The position numbers and the translations under genes were made by a program. Source: Lasiodiplodia sp. COLG20 (Eukaryota > Ascomycota > Dothideomycetes > Botryosphaeriales > Botryosphaeriaceae). Taken from it: a stretch of 64,000 bases of DNA. Numbering within the stretch: the stretch's first letter is position 1; every line of letters begins with the position of its first letter. Positions 12,261 through 23,572 of the stretch are shown one piece after another. The stretch spans positions 3,720,001-3,784,000 of the forward strand of contig VNWV01000003.1 of assembly GCA_009801085.1 (NCBI GenBank), given 5' to 3'. The notes beneath the pieces are model-generated. The model was not told the origin of the DNA, searched no databases, and worked only from the letters and a program-made list of their open reading frames with translations.

Positions 12261-14208
12261 GATACCGTTACGACAATCGTCAGCGAGGAAGATTCAGATT
12301 TTAGTAGGCCGAAAAGCTCAGAATGCAACAAGACGGTGGAAGAATTATTAGTATATCACTCTACTACAAATTGAATTCGAGGGCTGAGAAAAAAGAAAAG
12401 AAAACATCCTGGATGAATAAAGGTGATGACCATGTTGAACAACAGTGAGCTCTTTCCACTTCATTTTTCTGTATGGCGGCGCGAGCTCAGGATGGTCGGT
12501 CAAACAATTCAAACTTTGTTTGAAATTGCTATTGGGCACGAAAATTTGGAGAGTAACTCTAAGCTTGTCATGTCACTTATCCGGAACCGAACAGTGTGCG
12601 ATGTCTGAGTCTGCCAGACACGTGTTCGAACGCTGGAAAACGGGAACGCGTAATCCAGCCGCTTGTATGACAAGAAGAACAAGAACAAGGCGCAGCTCAG
12701 TGGCGATACGAATGTAATACGAGTGGGCGAGACGTTTCTTCTTCGGGGGCGGTGTTGCCACAGCGCAGCCGCAAAGCTGACACGCCACTAAGCCGGATTG
12801 CCAGGTCCACGTAATTTGTACGCACACTGTCCAATGTTCCAGTTATTTCCATGGGATCCATTCCGATCGCTGCTTGTGTAGCAGAGGTCCACCCGTACTT
12901 CGAACCCTCCTGCTCAAAAAAAAAAAAAAAGTTCGCAGGTCATTACCCGAACCTCTGCTCGAGTGGAACAGAGAATCACAGCACTTGATTCTCCGGGAGG
13001 GTACTTCAAGGTACAGCATCCTGCTGGACAACAGTTTGAATGGTGCAAAGTAAATGCCTCAAAATGGGCTTGAAATTATAGGATGAGGTGGGTTCGCTTA
13101 AGGTGACGGGAGAGCAGGAAATGCGCATTGCGATCTGCTCCGCATCCATCCGAACATCGATTCGAAGCGAGACACCTTCTAGGCTCTGGCATGCGTTACT
13201 CTTTCGCCATCATTTGCCAAATGCGCACATGCACAATTTGGTCCTCGTTGATACATTCCAAGGGTGGTCGCATAGATAAGTGGGTCCAAATAGGCTATTG
13301 TGCAACGGCGATCAGGGCAAGTGAGACAGCTGCCACGCCCATCCAATCGAGCACCTGGTCGACTTGTCTGTTGGGCCGACTCAAGAGATACGGCGGTGAA
13401 AAGATAAGAGATGTGTTCATATTACTCGATGTGATCTCACCAATTGGAAACATTTGTTTTTGAAGTTGAAGGTTGTGGTACCTCCGGTTGTGCGCATAGA
13501 CATGGAAGCCATGCATTCAGCTCCTGTATTAGTACCTGAGATGCAGGGATTTTGGGCCAGACGCTGCGGCAATGCCGAGCACGTGTAGCTTTCAGAGGCT
13601 TTTTCTCTTTTTGTTGAAACAGCAGCCGATCGGGGCAGCATCTTATCTTGTACGCCGTACAGGGCCATGCACCGCATTAGTGTTTCTGCGCGGAGATAGT
13701 CGGAAGCGATGAGTTCAGTCGGTTGGTGACGGATGAGGGCTTTCCAATGGATCCAGTGGGGTTTGCTCGATCTATCGCCACCACATCATGGCTTCTGCCG
13801 TGATGCGTCCACCCACAGCGTCGCATGCAGCAGGACCGTGACGACATTGAAAATTGCGTAGACAGAGTAACGGAGCGCATGACTAGCTTGATGCACGTAG
13901 TGGTGCTCTTGGAAGAGAGTGCCGAGTGTGGCGGAATGTTCTAGGTAGCAGTAGCAGGGATTGAGATTCAGGACTCAGAGCAGCAACAAAGGCGCGCCGT
14001 TGATGATGTGTAGCACGCGACGAGCCGCGGGCGATTTGATATGCCAGCCTAATGCGGCTTAGCGCGGTCGCCAAAGGTACGCTCGCTCGTCGGACGTCGG
14101 CGAAACCAGTTCCGTCGGCCGGCGCCCACATCAATTTCACAACTCCATACTTTTCGCCGGGACATCGACGACGACGTACTAACCCTCTCGACAACCCCAG
14201 CAGACAAA
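12261..14208. other. Intergenic, no gene recognised
   Basis: Nearly 2 kb between the hydrolase and RPL32. Open frames on both strands are short and lack motifs. There is an A-run near 12916-12930. The last part presumably holds the RPL32 promoter and 5' leader. Confidence 0.45.
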
Positions 14209-14271
14209 GTGCGTACACCATGCCCGCTGCATCCCCTCATAGCCCCGGCCCAGACTGACACTTGCGCGCAG
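14209..14271 (+). other. Probable 5' UTR intron ending next to the RPL32 start codon
   Basis: A GTGCGT donor follows GACAAA at 14208, and a CTGAC branch and GCGCAG acceptor end directly before ATG at 14272. Ribosomal protein genes of filamentous ascomycetes often carry an early intron of this kind. The donor choice is an inference. Confidence 0.5.
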
Positions 14272-15005
14272 ATGGTGGCCGCTAAGAAGCACGTCCCGAT
14301 CGTCAAGAAGCGTACGTCGATACCTCTCGCCCAGCACCCGCACACGCATACCGCCGTCGAGCGCACTGCCGTCGCCCCGTTTCCCGCACTCCCCGCCCGC
14401 AAAATGCTCGCTGTCTGAGAGTTGGACAATTGCTGATTGAGTTGGGGGAATGCAGGCACTGCGCGCTTCAACCGCCACCAGAGCGACCGCTTCAAGTGCG
14501 TCGACCCCAGCTGGAGGAAGCCCAAGGGTATCGACAATGCCGTGAGGAGGCGGTTCAAGGGCCAGGCCCCCATGCCCAAGGTACGCTCACACCACCGCCT
14601 CGAATTGGAACGGAATTGGACCACCTACCGGACGAGGACGAGATGAGAATGGAAATTTGGTGGAAGATGGAAAACAAACAGCAACGCTGACGCGATGCTT
14701 GCGCAACAGATCGGCTACGGCTCCAACAAGAAGACCCGCCACATGACTCCCTCCGGCCACAAGGCTTTCCTCGTCAACAACACCCGTGACGTTGACATCC
14801 TCCTCATGCACAACCGCACCTACGCTGCCGAGTACGTTTGCTCCCACCTTGGACGGGCCGAATTTGCAGGAGCAGGATCGGCTAACGCGCTTGCAGGATC
14901 GCCCACGCTGTGTCGGCACGCAAGAGGGTCGAGATCATCAACAGGGCCAAGCAGCTGGGTGTCAAGGTCACCAACGCTAAGGCCAGGGTTACCACGGAGG
15001 CGTAA
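14272..15005 (+). CDS. RPL32: 60S ribosomal protein L32 (eL32)
   Basis: Exons 14272..14311, 14456..14580, 14710..14831 and 14897..15005. The start [14 protein letters not shown] joins across the first coding intron to [16 protein letters not shown], then [16 protein letters not shown] and [20 protein letters not shown], and the protein ends in VTTEA. This matches eL32 over its whole length (131 residues). Introns of 144, 129 and 65 bp are long for this window, as is common in ribosomal protein genes. It is a structural protein of the large cytosolic ribosomal subunit. Confidence 0.97.
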
Positions 15006-16166
15006 AGGGTTTCATTCTAGCGGGGCGGCGCGGATATCATCAGGTCTGGGTGTCGTCAGCTTGCGTAGACAGCCAAGCTTTGTGTATGCACACCTAACGA
15101 CAAAAAATGAGCATCAGTTTCATCGGCTGGCATTCTCCCCCATTTTGGTCACGTTGTACGCAGGAGCGCACGCGCCAGAGGGATTGGCGGCGGGGCGGCG
15201 GGGAGTTCATTGCGGATCGGATAGCAGAATTGCTGCATTGGACGGAATGATATCGGCCTTTTGTCCCAAGATCAGCAGCCGTTGTGGGCACGCGGATTCA
15301 GCCTGTTTTGATGCGCTGGTCGCGCGATACGTCACAAATGCAAGCACGCGTCGGGCGGCCCAGGCGAAAATAATGTTAAGCATTGCGATTGCGCTATCCC
15401 ACGCGAGGCTGGGGAGTCATGGCCGGGGAACAGGCATGTGAAGCGGTTATTCTTGGCTCTGCACGCTGGCGGCGCTCCCGCGGACGCCCGACCTGCAGCT
15501 GCGGCCTTGTCCCCAGCCCACAACACCTCCCGCTGCCCTTGACCAACCCGCCACACCGCCCGCGTCACGGCTGCTGATGCGAGGCGGCGCTGAAAAGGAG
15601 GTGTGCAACGGTGGCCTCTGCTGCATCTGTGCCTCATCGCGCGTCTCTCGGCGATGCTGGGGGCACGCAGCCCCGGCTGCCCGAGTGATTGGACGGTGCG
15701 CAAGTGCGATAGCATGTGTGCGGCGCTGTACCGGTTCGCGATGCAATGCATCTGGCGCAGGGTTGCCGTGTCTCTGACGCAGGCTTCAGGTCCTGGGCGT
15801 TCTCTGCTGACCTCACGGAGCAGGTAGGGTCGCAGCGAGCCCGGTCTCGTGAAAAAAAGACCCTGGTTTTACACGGCTCGCCGAAAATTTAAATAATCGT
15901 AAGCTTTAGTCAAAACAGCAAGCCACCACAGGGCAGCAGCCAACATCCGCGAAACACCTATTTAACTTCCAGCCAGCCCTGCTCATATGTTCCTACCCAA
16001 GACTTGTGCCCAGCCCGCCCCGGTGCCTCCTATCCTAGGGCCATAGCTCCACCGCCTAGCCGGCCTTACATATCGTACCCGCTCAGCCGCCCTGTCTCCG
16101 TCCGCACCTTTCCAGCTCACACCACAAAAATTCACAGCACCTGTGGGTGCCTGTCCCTCGGCTGCC
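15006..16166. other. Intergenic, possible long 5' leader of the next gene
   Basis: There is no convincing coding frame. The 16-kb gene has no obvious TATA box close to its start, and the C-rich, pyrimidine-rich stretch at about 15,960-16,140 looks like transcribed leader. Poly-A and AT-rich patches at 15,850-15,900 may belong to the promoter. Confidence 0.35.
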
Positions 16167-17078
16167 ATGGCCCCCAACCTGCTTGTTGCCACCCAGACGC
16201 TCTTTACTCCCCACAGATGGTTCTCCCGCAAATCGTCCGAAAAGTCGGTCCGCCGCAGCGAGCACTGGGCTGACCCGCTGCCCGGTACTTACGAGTACAT
16301 CCCTGGCCGCGGATGGTACCTCACGAGACCCGACGCCACCGACGGCGGTCCTGGAGAACGCCTGGAAAAGCCGCGCCTCGTCAAGTACAGTCGCGTACTC
16401 CGCCGGTACCTGTTTGAAAATGAGTACCAGCGCCGCAAGCTCTCGGGCGAAATTACCGACTCGCACGGCAAGGTCCGCGAAGTCGGATTTTTCCAACTGG
16501 ACGACGGTGTCGCCTGGGTCAACTGCTGGAACCACAAGGGCGAATTCATCCCCGGTCCCTACGAGCGCTGGGTCATCGACGAGCGCAATGAGAAGTTTCG
16601 CAAGATGCTGAAAGGCGACGATCCCGAGTGGCGCAAGAAGAACCACGCCAGCCGCAGGATGAACGCTCGCAGAAGAGAGTCAGCCGAGAGCGACGAGGAC
16701 GACAAGAACCGTGTTTACCAGATCCCCTCCGTCGGCCACTCTCGCCCAGCCTCGACCATCGACATGTTTCTCAACTCGCCGCCAGTCTCGCGCCCGCCTT
16801 CGCCGAAGAGCGTAGTGCCGCGCTCCGAGGGTGCCACCAGGGTCAACTCTAGCGCAAACAGCTGCGCAAACAGCATCAAGCTCGCAACTCGTCCCAGCAA
16901 CCTCCGCGAGAACAGCAGCAGCAGCGAGTCCGAGACGCCTGTCAGCGTCGACTCTTCCTCCACAGCCGTCTCCAGCAACGCTGGCGCATATCCCGCCGCT
17001 CATCATCATCAAAGCCTCGCCGCCGCCGTTTCGTCGCGGCTAGAAGAGCAGAAGCTCGCGCAGCAGACTGTGCACTAA
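16167..17078 (+). CDS. Unknown protein with an aromatic-rich N-terminal region and a Ser-rich tail
   Basis: A single exon of 303 residues from the ATG at 16167 (MAPNLLVATQ). The first about 165 residues look folded and rich in Trp/Tyr/Arg. They include GTYEYIPGRGWYLTRPD (40-56), a basic LVKYSRVLRRYLFENEYQRR (71-90) and FFQLDDGVAWVNCWNHKGEF (98-117), with an acidic/basic helix after that. Residues 165-303 are low complexity: Ser/Pro-rich, with SPPVSRPPSPKS and a run of serines. I do not recognise the family. The tail could be a phosphorylated disordered region. Codon use and the lack of stops support a real gene; the ATG context (GCCATGG) is good. Confidence 0.7.
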   Translation: MAPNLLVATQTLFTPHRWFSRKSSEKSVRRSEHWADPLPGTYEYIPGRGWYLTRPDATDGGPGERLEKPRLVKYSRVLRRYLFENEYQRRKLSGEITDSHGKVREVGFFQLDDGVAWVNCWNHKGEFIPGPYERWVIDERNEKFRKMLKGDDPEWRKKNHASRRMNARRRESAESDEDDKNRVYQIPSVGHSRPASTIDMFLNSPPVSRPPSPKSVVPRSEGATRVNSSANSCANSIKLATRPSNLRENSSSSESETPVSVDSSSTAVSSNAGAYPAAHHHQSLAAAVSSRLEEQKLAQQTVH

Positions 17079-18666
17079 CAACGGCTTTGGCGACACGAGG
17101 CGTCCGAAATGAAACAAAACCACGCCACGGCCCAAATGTTGTTTCTCGGCGCCGTTGTGCTTTAGCGTCTCGTGTTGGAATCCTTCTGGGAAACGTGCGG
17201 AGTTGAAACGGCGCTATCGCTGCCGTTACTACTCCGCAAACATGGCAGCTGGGCTGCTCATCATTTTTTTTTTCTCTTTCGACACAACACACCCCTTTTC
17301 AAGGATGCCGGTGCCTGCCAGGTTTGCTCGTTCGCGGTGTTTGCTCCGTGAAACGCCGACGGGACGCTAAGGCGTTGCGTGTGGTCCAGCTGATCTGGGG
17401 AATTGCAGGCGGGGGTGGCGTTTCGAGGTATCATAATCCTTCTTCCTTTTTTTTTTCGGGCTGGTCTTTTGCTCTTCTATCCTACGAGACCACGTTAGAT
17501 CGTTAGAAACGTTTGTACGGAGGTAATTTGTTTGCCTTCTTTCTCTTTTCCTTTACCTTGGGGGGTTTTCTTCTTTCCGCGATGACGAGCGTTTGAGCGT
17601 AGTGTGTTGGGAAAACATTTATTGTAAGGTGTCTGGGTGTAGGAACTAAAAGGGTGAGTGGCGTCGGGCGGAGACTGCCGCGGTTAATTCTTTCTCTGTA
17701 TGAAACTGGTCTTCTTCTCTTAGGCCTTTCGAGATATAACTTTGCCTCCCGGCTGGGTAATAAAATTGGACAGCTTTCCGATCATCTTGGGTGCTCGACG
17801 ACGTCTGTTGTTGGTGTTGTGCTTGGCATCGGCGCTCGTCGCGTTGCTTGCTTTAGCTTGGCTTCCGCACTTAGCGCGACGGCTATATGTGACACACGTG
17901 GGCGATACTCTAGTGGATGAAGCTGCATATGTAAAAATTGACTACTGATTGGTGGTAAATCAACAATAATGCACAACCAACTGACGGCTTTGTCTAGATG
18001 AGCAAGAAAAGTACAACTTCTCCGTATTCCTTCTTTTTTTCCCGGCCAACAAATTTTGTGCATACGTTTCGCGGCAGTCCATCTTGGCGAAAAAAGAGAC
18101 GCAAAAAGCTTGGCAGACCTGCTGGAAGAAAAATGAAGAGCGTGTGCAAATTGCCGTAGTTCCCCGTGGGGCTCTGCGGAGTTTTCAAGCGAGAAGGCAC
18201 TGGGATTTTGCGCAAGAACCGGGGCAAGACTTTTTTTTTTTTCCCTGGGGATCTATGCGTTTAAATACAACGTGGTGTGCTGGCAAAATTGGCGCGCCGG
18301 ATTCACCGGTCAGGAAAATTCGACGCTTCAGGAGAAAGTCTCCGGGGCACTTGATGGTTGGGCAGCGAGGGGCTTGTAGAGACGGTTGGGCGGTGTCGGA
18401 GGTCTGGATCTGTGGTCTATGGTCTGTTCGGCGCCGCATAGATAACATGAGAACAATTAGAGATACAACGCATTGCATAAATTGTGTATGATCTGAGCTG
18501 GCCCTTTGCCGGCCCGAGATTTGCTCTGAGCCTGACTCCTGCTATGCGTCAGATCTAGGTGCGAGGAAAGGATAAAACATTCATCCCACGAATTGCGCAC
18601 TCAATAGCATGTGCAGAACAGTAGACAGAATCACACATATCAGAGTTAACAAGCTTAGACGTAGGA
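17079..18666. other. Intergenic between convergent genes
   Basis: The two flanking genes converge here. Several T-runs of 9-12 bases (17266, 17449, 18230) and short frames without motifs are all I see; 3' UTRs of both genes are expected. Confidence 0.45.
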
Positions 18667-19878
18667 CTAAGGCGATTTCATTAGGTCGTTTACTGCTTTC
18701 GCTGCAAACTTCTTCCTCTGTTCCTCCGGCATACCAGCAGCCAGGTCTACAAACAGGACAAATCAGCTCAAGCCCCTTTCTAGCAGACGAGGACAACAAC
18801 TCACCTCTAATACCACTCAACTTGCTCATCATCCGCTCCAGCTCATCCACCTGCGCCGCCTGATCCTCCCCATCACCACCATTCAACTCCGTCTTCAGTC
18901 CCATAAGCTCCATCCCCATCTCGGCCTCCTCGGCCGCGAACGTCTTGCTCCAATCCTCATCCCCGCTACCCTCACCGTCCGGATCCTCAAGATCGCTCAA
19001 CGCGGCCTCGCCCTCCCACTCATTCGCCTCCAACGCCTCCTTTACCCGCGCCATACCCTGCATCTCGCCGAACTCATTCCTCCCCTTCGCCTCCGCATCC
19101 ACGTACTCGAACCCCTTATCCCTCGCCGCATCCTCCCACTCCTCGAACCCCCAGCCACCAGCCCTCTCCTCCACAACAGCCTCGCTCGTCCCCACCAACC
19201 CCGCCGTCCTGCCCCTGACCCCGACAGCCAAGCACACGCCGTCCCAGCCCAGCCCGGCGCCCTTCTCGACGATCTTCTGCACGGCGTCCATGGTCGCCAG
19301 CACGCGCTCCCTTTCGGCCTTCGCGGCGTCGCTGTCACCCTTGTCCGGCTTGGGGAAGACGTAGACCCAGGCGCCGACGGCGGCCACGACCTCGCGCGCC
19401 TCGGGCTGGCAGAAGTCGGCGCGCCACGAGTCGAGGTGCGCGATCTCGTCGATCCAGATGGGGATGGTGGCCGTGTAGTAGGGCGTCGTCAGCGTCCAGG
19501 CGTGGGTCAGGCCGGCGATACTGGTGCCGCCGCCGCCGGCGGTGCTGTCGTCTTTCTTGTTGTTGCCGTCGGCCGTGTCGTCGGTGTCGGCGGGTGCCGT
19601 AGGACGAGGCGGGGGAGGGGCGGTTGTGGTGAGGTCTGGTGCCCGGCGGTTAGCAAGAGTAGTGAGACTTCGGTGGGATTGGGGAGACTGGGCAATGCGA
19701 GACTGGAGGATAGGCGCGGTTGAGGATTGATTGCAAAAAGAAGGGGTAGACTAGTTGCTGAGGCTGGTGTGCTTTTAGTATATGTACCTGTGAGGAATTC
19801 CAGAACGCCCGAGTCCGGAGCGCCGACGACAAGCATGCGCCGCGGGTTGGAGATATCCATGGGCTTGGGGGCATCCAT
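18667..19878 (-). CDS. IRC6: Irc6 / alpha- and gamma-adaptin-binding protein p34 family
   Basis: Exons 19878..19788, 19635..18805 and 18746..18667 give 333 residues. The N-terminus MLVVGAPDSGVLEFL resembles the small-GTPase-like beta-strand and loop of p34/AAGAB. The core LTHAWTLTTPYYTATIPIWIDE and the AWVYVFPKPD strand follow, then an acidic linker (EDPDGEGSGDEDW). The C-terminal helix is LERMMSKLSGIRDLAAGMPEEQ, the conserved p34 end. Members help assemble or regulate clathrin adaptors; yeast Irc6 acts with AP-1 and Rab Ypt-type GTPases. The last two exons are joined by a 58-bp intron, and the first intron is 152 bp. Missing the tiny last exon would drop the conserved final helix. Confidence 0.87.
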
Positions 19879-20467
19879 GATGGTAGAATTGTTCTTGTGG
19901 AGGTGTTGGGTGTTCACATCTTGGAATGTGCGGAGGTAATGCGGGAGGGGCGGGCGACGCGGGAGCTCCGCGTCGGAGCGCGCAAGAGGGCCGGCTTCTT
20001 AGTCGTGGCCGGTGGGACGTCACTCAGCCCCGCGACTTAGTAGTGGATAATTTGACTTCTACAAATTAGGGCAACATTCGTTCTGATGGCGTTATGACGC
20101 GGACAAGCAGATAGAACAGCAAGAAAGAAGCGCGGTCTCTCTGGGAAACAATCACGACATTGGCAAGGCAAAAAGTAAAAGGCCCATTGGGAATCTTTCA
20201 ATTGTTTGATTCAGCCCGTTCGGCTCCTTGCTCATTTAGAGCACTCATGTGACTTCAACTGTCCTTAAAAAGTTCCTGAACGCCTTTGCTGACATGCATT
20301 GGGAATCATTTTTCTAGAAAACCTTCCCACCCATAACCTCAGTGTCCAAGTCCAGTTAGGCCGAGAGCAATGATATCCGGAATCTGGTCCCACTGGAGTC
20401 GATCGGTTGTGTGAAGAGTGGTGTCTCGTCCGTCCGTGTATTTACGCTGGGTTGTTTATCGAGACGT
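19879..20467. other. Intergenic, nothing recognised
   Basis: It contains the upstream region of the Irc6-like gene and the 3' flank of SmD3. No coding frame, repeat or RNA gene could be supported. Confidence 0.45.
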
Positions 20468-21044
20468 TCAGCGACCGCCGCGGGCACCGCGGGCCCTGTT
20501 GACGGTAGCCCTGCCACGGGCAAGACCGACACCGCGACCACGGGTTCCACGAGAACGGAACATGGGCGCGTTTCTAAAGAAAGGCGCGTTCCTGCTGTCA
20601 TTATCCTTCCTCTTGATGATGGGGGTAGAGAGTTGTCTACATACCGGAGCATGTCGGGGACGATGAAGTAGCGAACGTGCGAGCCGCGGATGTAGACCTG
20701 GTCGAGGTGGGAGACACGGCCGTCACGAGCGGTGACCGTGATGTCCTTCAGCTGGACGTTCATGTTGTCCTCAGCTACGAGGTCGCGGGGCGTTAGCGGA
20801 CTTGTTGCAAGAAGATCTGAGCTTGGAACAAATGCAGCACGTACCTTCAAGTAGCTTGCCGCGGTAGACCTGGCCGGTAGTGAGCTCGAGAGTGACAACG
20901 TGGCCCTAATTCGAAGATCTGATCAGTGGTCGGCCTTGTGAAGAGCAGCTTCTGTGAGCATGCGCGCGACAAATAGTCGTTGCGGCGGGCGCGTACCGTG
21001 GCCTCGTTGAGAAGCTTGATGGGGATTCCGATGGTGCTCGTCAT
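20468..21044 (-). CDS. SMD3: Small nuclear ribonucleoprotein SmD3
   Basis: Four exons, 21044..20997, 20905..20845, 20774..20645 and 20573..20468, encode 114 residues. Sm1 and Sm2 motifs are visible: [19 protein letters not shown] at the start, then [12 protein letters not shown], and [16 protein letters not shown] with the diagnostic RGS. The tail is RG-rich ([12 protein letters not shown] to RGARGGR), typical for SmD3 and a target of arginine methylation. The protein is part of the heptameric Sm ring on U1, U2, U4 and U5 snRNAs. Four exons for 114 residues is dense, and unspliced reading stops quickly. It is divergent from GEP4 with 255 bp between start codons. Confidence 0.97.
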
Positions 21045-21299
21045 GATGACTGCTTGCAGTGACGCGACGGCGATTGAGAGGTTTGCGGGTCGTGAGCAGA
21101 CGTGCGTGGAGCGGTGGGTGAGGTTGTCGGGTGTCGCGCAGCTGGTGGTGATGGCGGCGCTGCAAGCTCGATGGAAGGCTACCAAGCCCGGCTTTTCCCC
21201 GGCCCGCTTTTGCGCTGATCGCGGCCGCTCCGGCGCCTGCGAAACATCGACTCCTACCAACGCGTCGACATCCCCACCGCCTGTGCGCGGATTGGCCCA
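21045..21299. promoter_or_regulatory. Short bidirectional promoter, SMD3 (-) / GEP4 (+)
   Basis: Only 255 bp separate the two divergent start codons. The middle is GC-rich (GGCCCGCTTTTGCGC, GATCGCGGCCGC) and no TATA box is seen. Confidence 0.55.
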
Positions 21300-22256
21300 A
21301 TGAATCTCTCGGGGACCCTCAATGTCTTCAAGCTCCTGAGAGACCCTGCTCTCTGTCTCCCGCACCATACCGTATCCACTTTCAGCCAATTGCCCGTTCC
21401 ACTGTCCCGGGCCCTCACCCGACCAGATGGAAAGGCCGTCGACATCAGGGCTGTAGTCCTGGACAAGGACAACTGTTTTGCTGCTCCCCACGCAAATGAA
21501 GTCCATCCTGAGTACAAAGTAATATACCCGCATCGCCTCTGAACCGACAACCGACGTTTGCAAGACAAAGCAAATTATTCCTCTTGTGTTTGTTTTTCCA
21601 GACAGTTTCGGGCGTCAAGTCTCATTTCTATAGTAGATTCGCCTGCACCTTTTCCTCTTACCGATTTCCTGTCATCCATGATAGTATCTGGTTCATTGAG
21701 GACTATACTAATTTGCTTTCCAAACACAGGCAAAGTTCCAAGAACTCCGCGAGGCATATCCGGGCCCAAAGCTGTTGATCGTCTCCAACACCGCTGGAAC
21801 AGGATCCGATCCAGCTTATGCTCAGGCTGAACTTTTGGAGCGCAACACTGGCATCAGGGTTCTCCATCACAATACGAAGGTCAGTGCTTTTCACTACTTC
21901 TGCGTTAACCTGTGGATCTGACCTAGTCTCTTCTTTTCCAGAAACCTGGATGCCGCTCTGAAGTTTTCGAGTACTTCCGCAATATCCCGGAGGCCGGCGT
22001 GACGTCGCCATCGCAAATTGCTATTGTCGGTGATCGCCTGTTTACTGACGTGATGATGGCGAATCTCATGGGTGCACATGGCTTCTGGGTCAAAGACGGA
22101 ACCATCGGACCGCATAGCTTCGTAAGTCTTAGGTCAGTATTTGGGGATTATGCTAACGTGGGACATGTATAGTTTGCGAGGGCAGAGCACCGACTGGCTG
22201 CCTTTCTTCTGCGAAGAGGATATGCGGCCCCGGATCCGCGGAGTAGCTTTGAGTGA
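21300..22256 (+). CDS. GEP4: Mitochondrial phosphatidylglycerophosphatase, Gep4-like HAD phosphatase
   Basis: Exons 21300..21518, 21730..21879, 21942..22121 and 22173..22256 give 210 residues. HAD motifs are in order: DKDN (55-58, in AVVLDKDNCFA), SNTAGT as the motif II Ser/Thr, Lys in NTKKPG, and the acidic motif IV VGDRLFTDVMMAN. This matches Gep4 (PF09419), which dephosphorylates phosphatidylglycerophosphate at the matrix side of the inner membrane in cardiolipin synthesis. The first intron is 211 bp, longer than the others (62 and 51 bp), but has a good ACTAAT branch, and the joined protein HPEYKAKFQELREAYPG reads smoothly, so no exon seems missing. MGM1, also in this window, acts in the cardiolipin-rich inner membrane. 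Confidence 0.93.
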
Positions 22257-22832
22257 GATAAAACACGAGTTAGATTTCTTTCGGGCGACCTGGCTTCGCG
22301 TATTCTATTAGTGTTGTCATAGCTTCAAGGTAACTGTAATATAATCCACTAAATAGAACAGGTGATGTTTCGACCTCCTCTAGCTGTGAATAGTGATTGT
22401 GTTGGCGGTCTATGCAAGTGATAATCATAGCCATGGGCGTCATGATTTGTGGCACCGATATGCGCCTACATTGCTGAATTATTTCTGTTCAACGAAATCT
22501 TGCAATTTTGCCTACTGCGAATTTTCACAGGAGTGCTACCATAGTTTGTAAGTATTCTTCAACACGTCAGCTATGAGACAGAATCGTCCCAAACGGTGAA
22601 GTAGACCCATCAACCACGAGGAACAAAGCGGACGATATCCTATTTATACTGGTCGAAGCGTAGCATTCACATAGACAAAGACGACAATGGCTGAGCGCGG
22701 CGATGTCATATATCTTCAAGACTCCTCTCTTTGTCTCAAACGCAGCACGATTCAAGACGTCTCCATTAATGTTCTCGGATTCCTAGCTTCATGAATAGAG
22801 GACAGCACTGCTACTAGAACACCAGACCCACC
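22257..22832. other. Intergenic, nothing recognised
   Basis: It separates GEP4 from the next gene on the same strand. Only short frames are present; no repeats or RNA genes could be supported. Confidence 0.45.
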
Positions 22833-23438
22833 ATGCCCACGCCACCACCAAACAACAAGCCAACGACCAGCCTCTACCGCAGCCCCCCACTCGCAATCCA
22901 CCATTTTCCCCTCATCAGACTCCTCAGACTCCTCTCCACCATCCCGACGATCCTCGCCCTCGTCTTCCTCGCCTCCCTCCGCCACCGCCTGCGCCAGACC
23001 CTCCCCTACACCTCCATCTCGTACGTCCACAGCCACCTGCCCTTCTTCCTCCTCGACATATTCATCTGGGCGCCGCTCTTCTACGTCGTCGTCATCTTGC
23101 AACTCTCCGCCTTCTACCTGATCTCGGCCACATGGCGGTCGCCGGCGGAGGAAAGGTGGCTTCAAATCCTTCGGGTGCAGAGGCAGCGCAGAGACGAGGA
23201 TGAGCGGGTGCGGAGGGGGAGGAAGGAGAGGAGGCAGGCCTTGTTGGCGGGAGGGGGTGGTGGGTGGGGGGCTAGGGCAGAGATGCGGCCGTTCCGGGTG
23301 CGGTGGGGGAAAGATGTGAAGGAACAGACAAAGGTGGCGTGGTGGGAGCAGAATGTTATCGCCCGAAGGAAGGAATTGGAGGAGGGAATAAGGCTGGAGA
23401 GAGCTGGGTTGGGGGAAGCGGTGAGGCGTTTTACGTGA
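22833..23438 (+). CDS. Unknown small membrane protein, two predicted helices
   Basis: A single exon of 201 residues. Two hydrophobic stretches are seen: about residues 29-48 (LLRLLSTIPTILALVFLASL) and about 68-95 (LPFFLLDIFIWAPLFYVVVI and following). After these comes a highly charged Arg/Glu-rich C-terminal half that looks helical or coiled (ILRVQRQRRDEDERVRRGRK). I do not recognise the family; the layout (short N-terminus, helical hairpin, charged tail) fits a small organelle or ER membrane protein. It is convergent with the DeSI-thioredoxin gene (134 bp apart). A 137-residue frame lies antisense to it; I prefer the plus-strand gene because of the membrane segments. Confidence 0.6.
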   Translation: MPTPPPNNKPTTSLYRSPPLAIHHFPLIRLLRLLSTIPTILALVFLASLRHRLRQTLPYTSISYVHSHLPFFLLDIFIWAPLFYVVVILQLSAFYLISATWRSPAEERWLQILRVQRQRRDEDERVRRGRKERRQALLAGGGGGWGARAEMRPFRVRWGKDVKEQTKVAWWEQNVIARRKELEEGIRLERAGLGEAVRRFT

Positions 23439-23572
23439 ATTCGTGGAGACGGAGGTACTGGTTTAGACCAAGTAGCGGAAGGAAAAGAAAAATCTATTAA
23501 GAAGATATTGGAGATCGTGCCATCTTCTAAGCTGAACATGGAAAGGAAATTCGTCTACCGGTTCTTCTCTTT

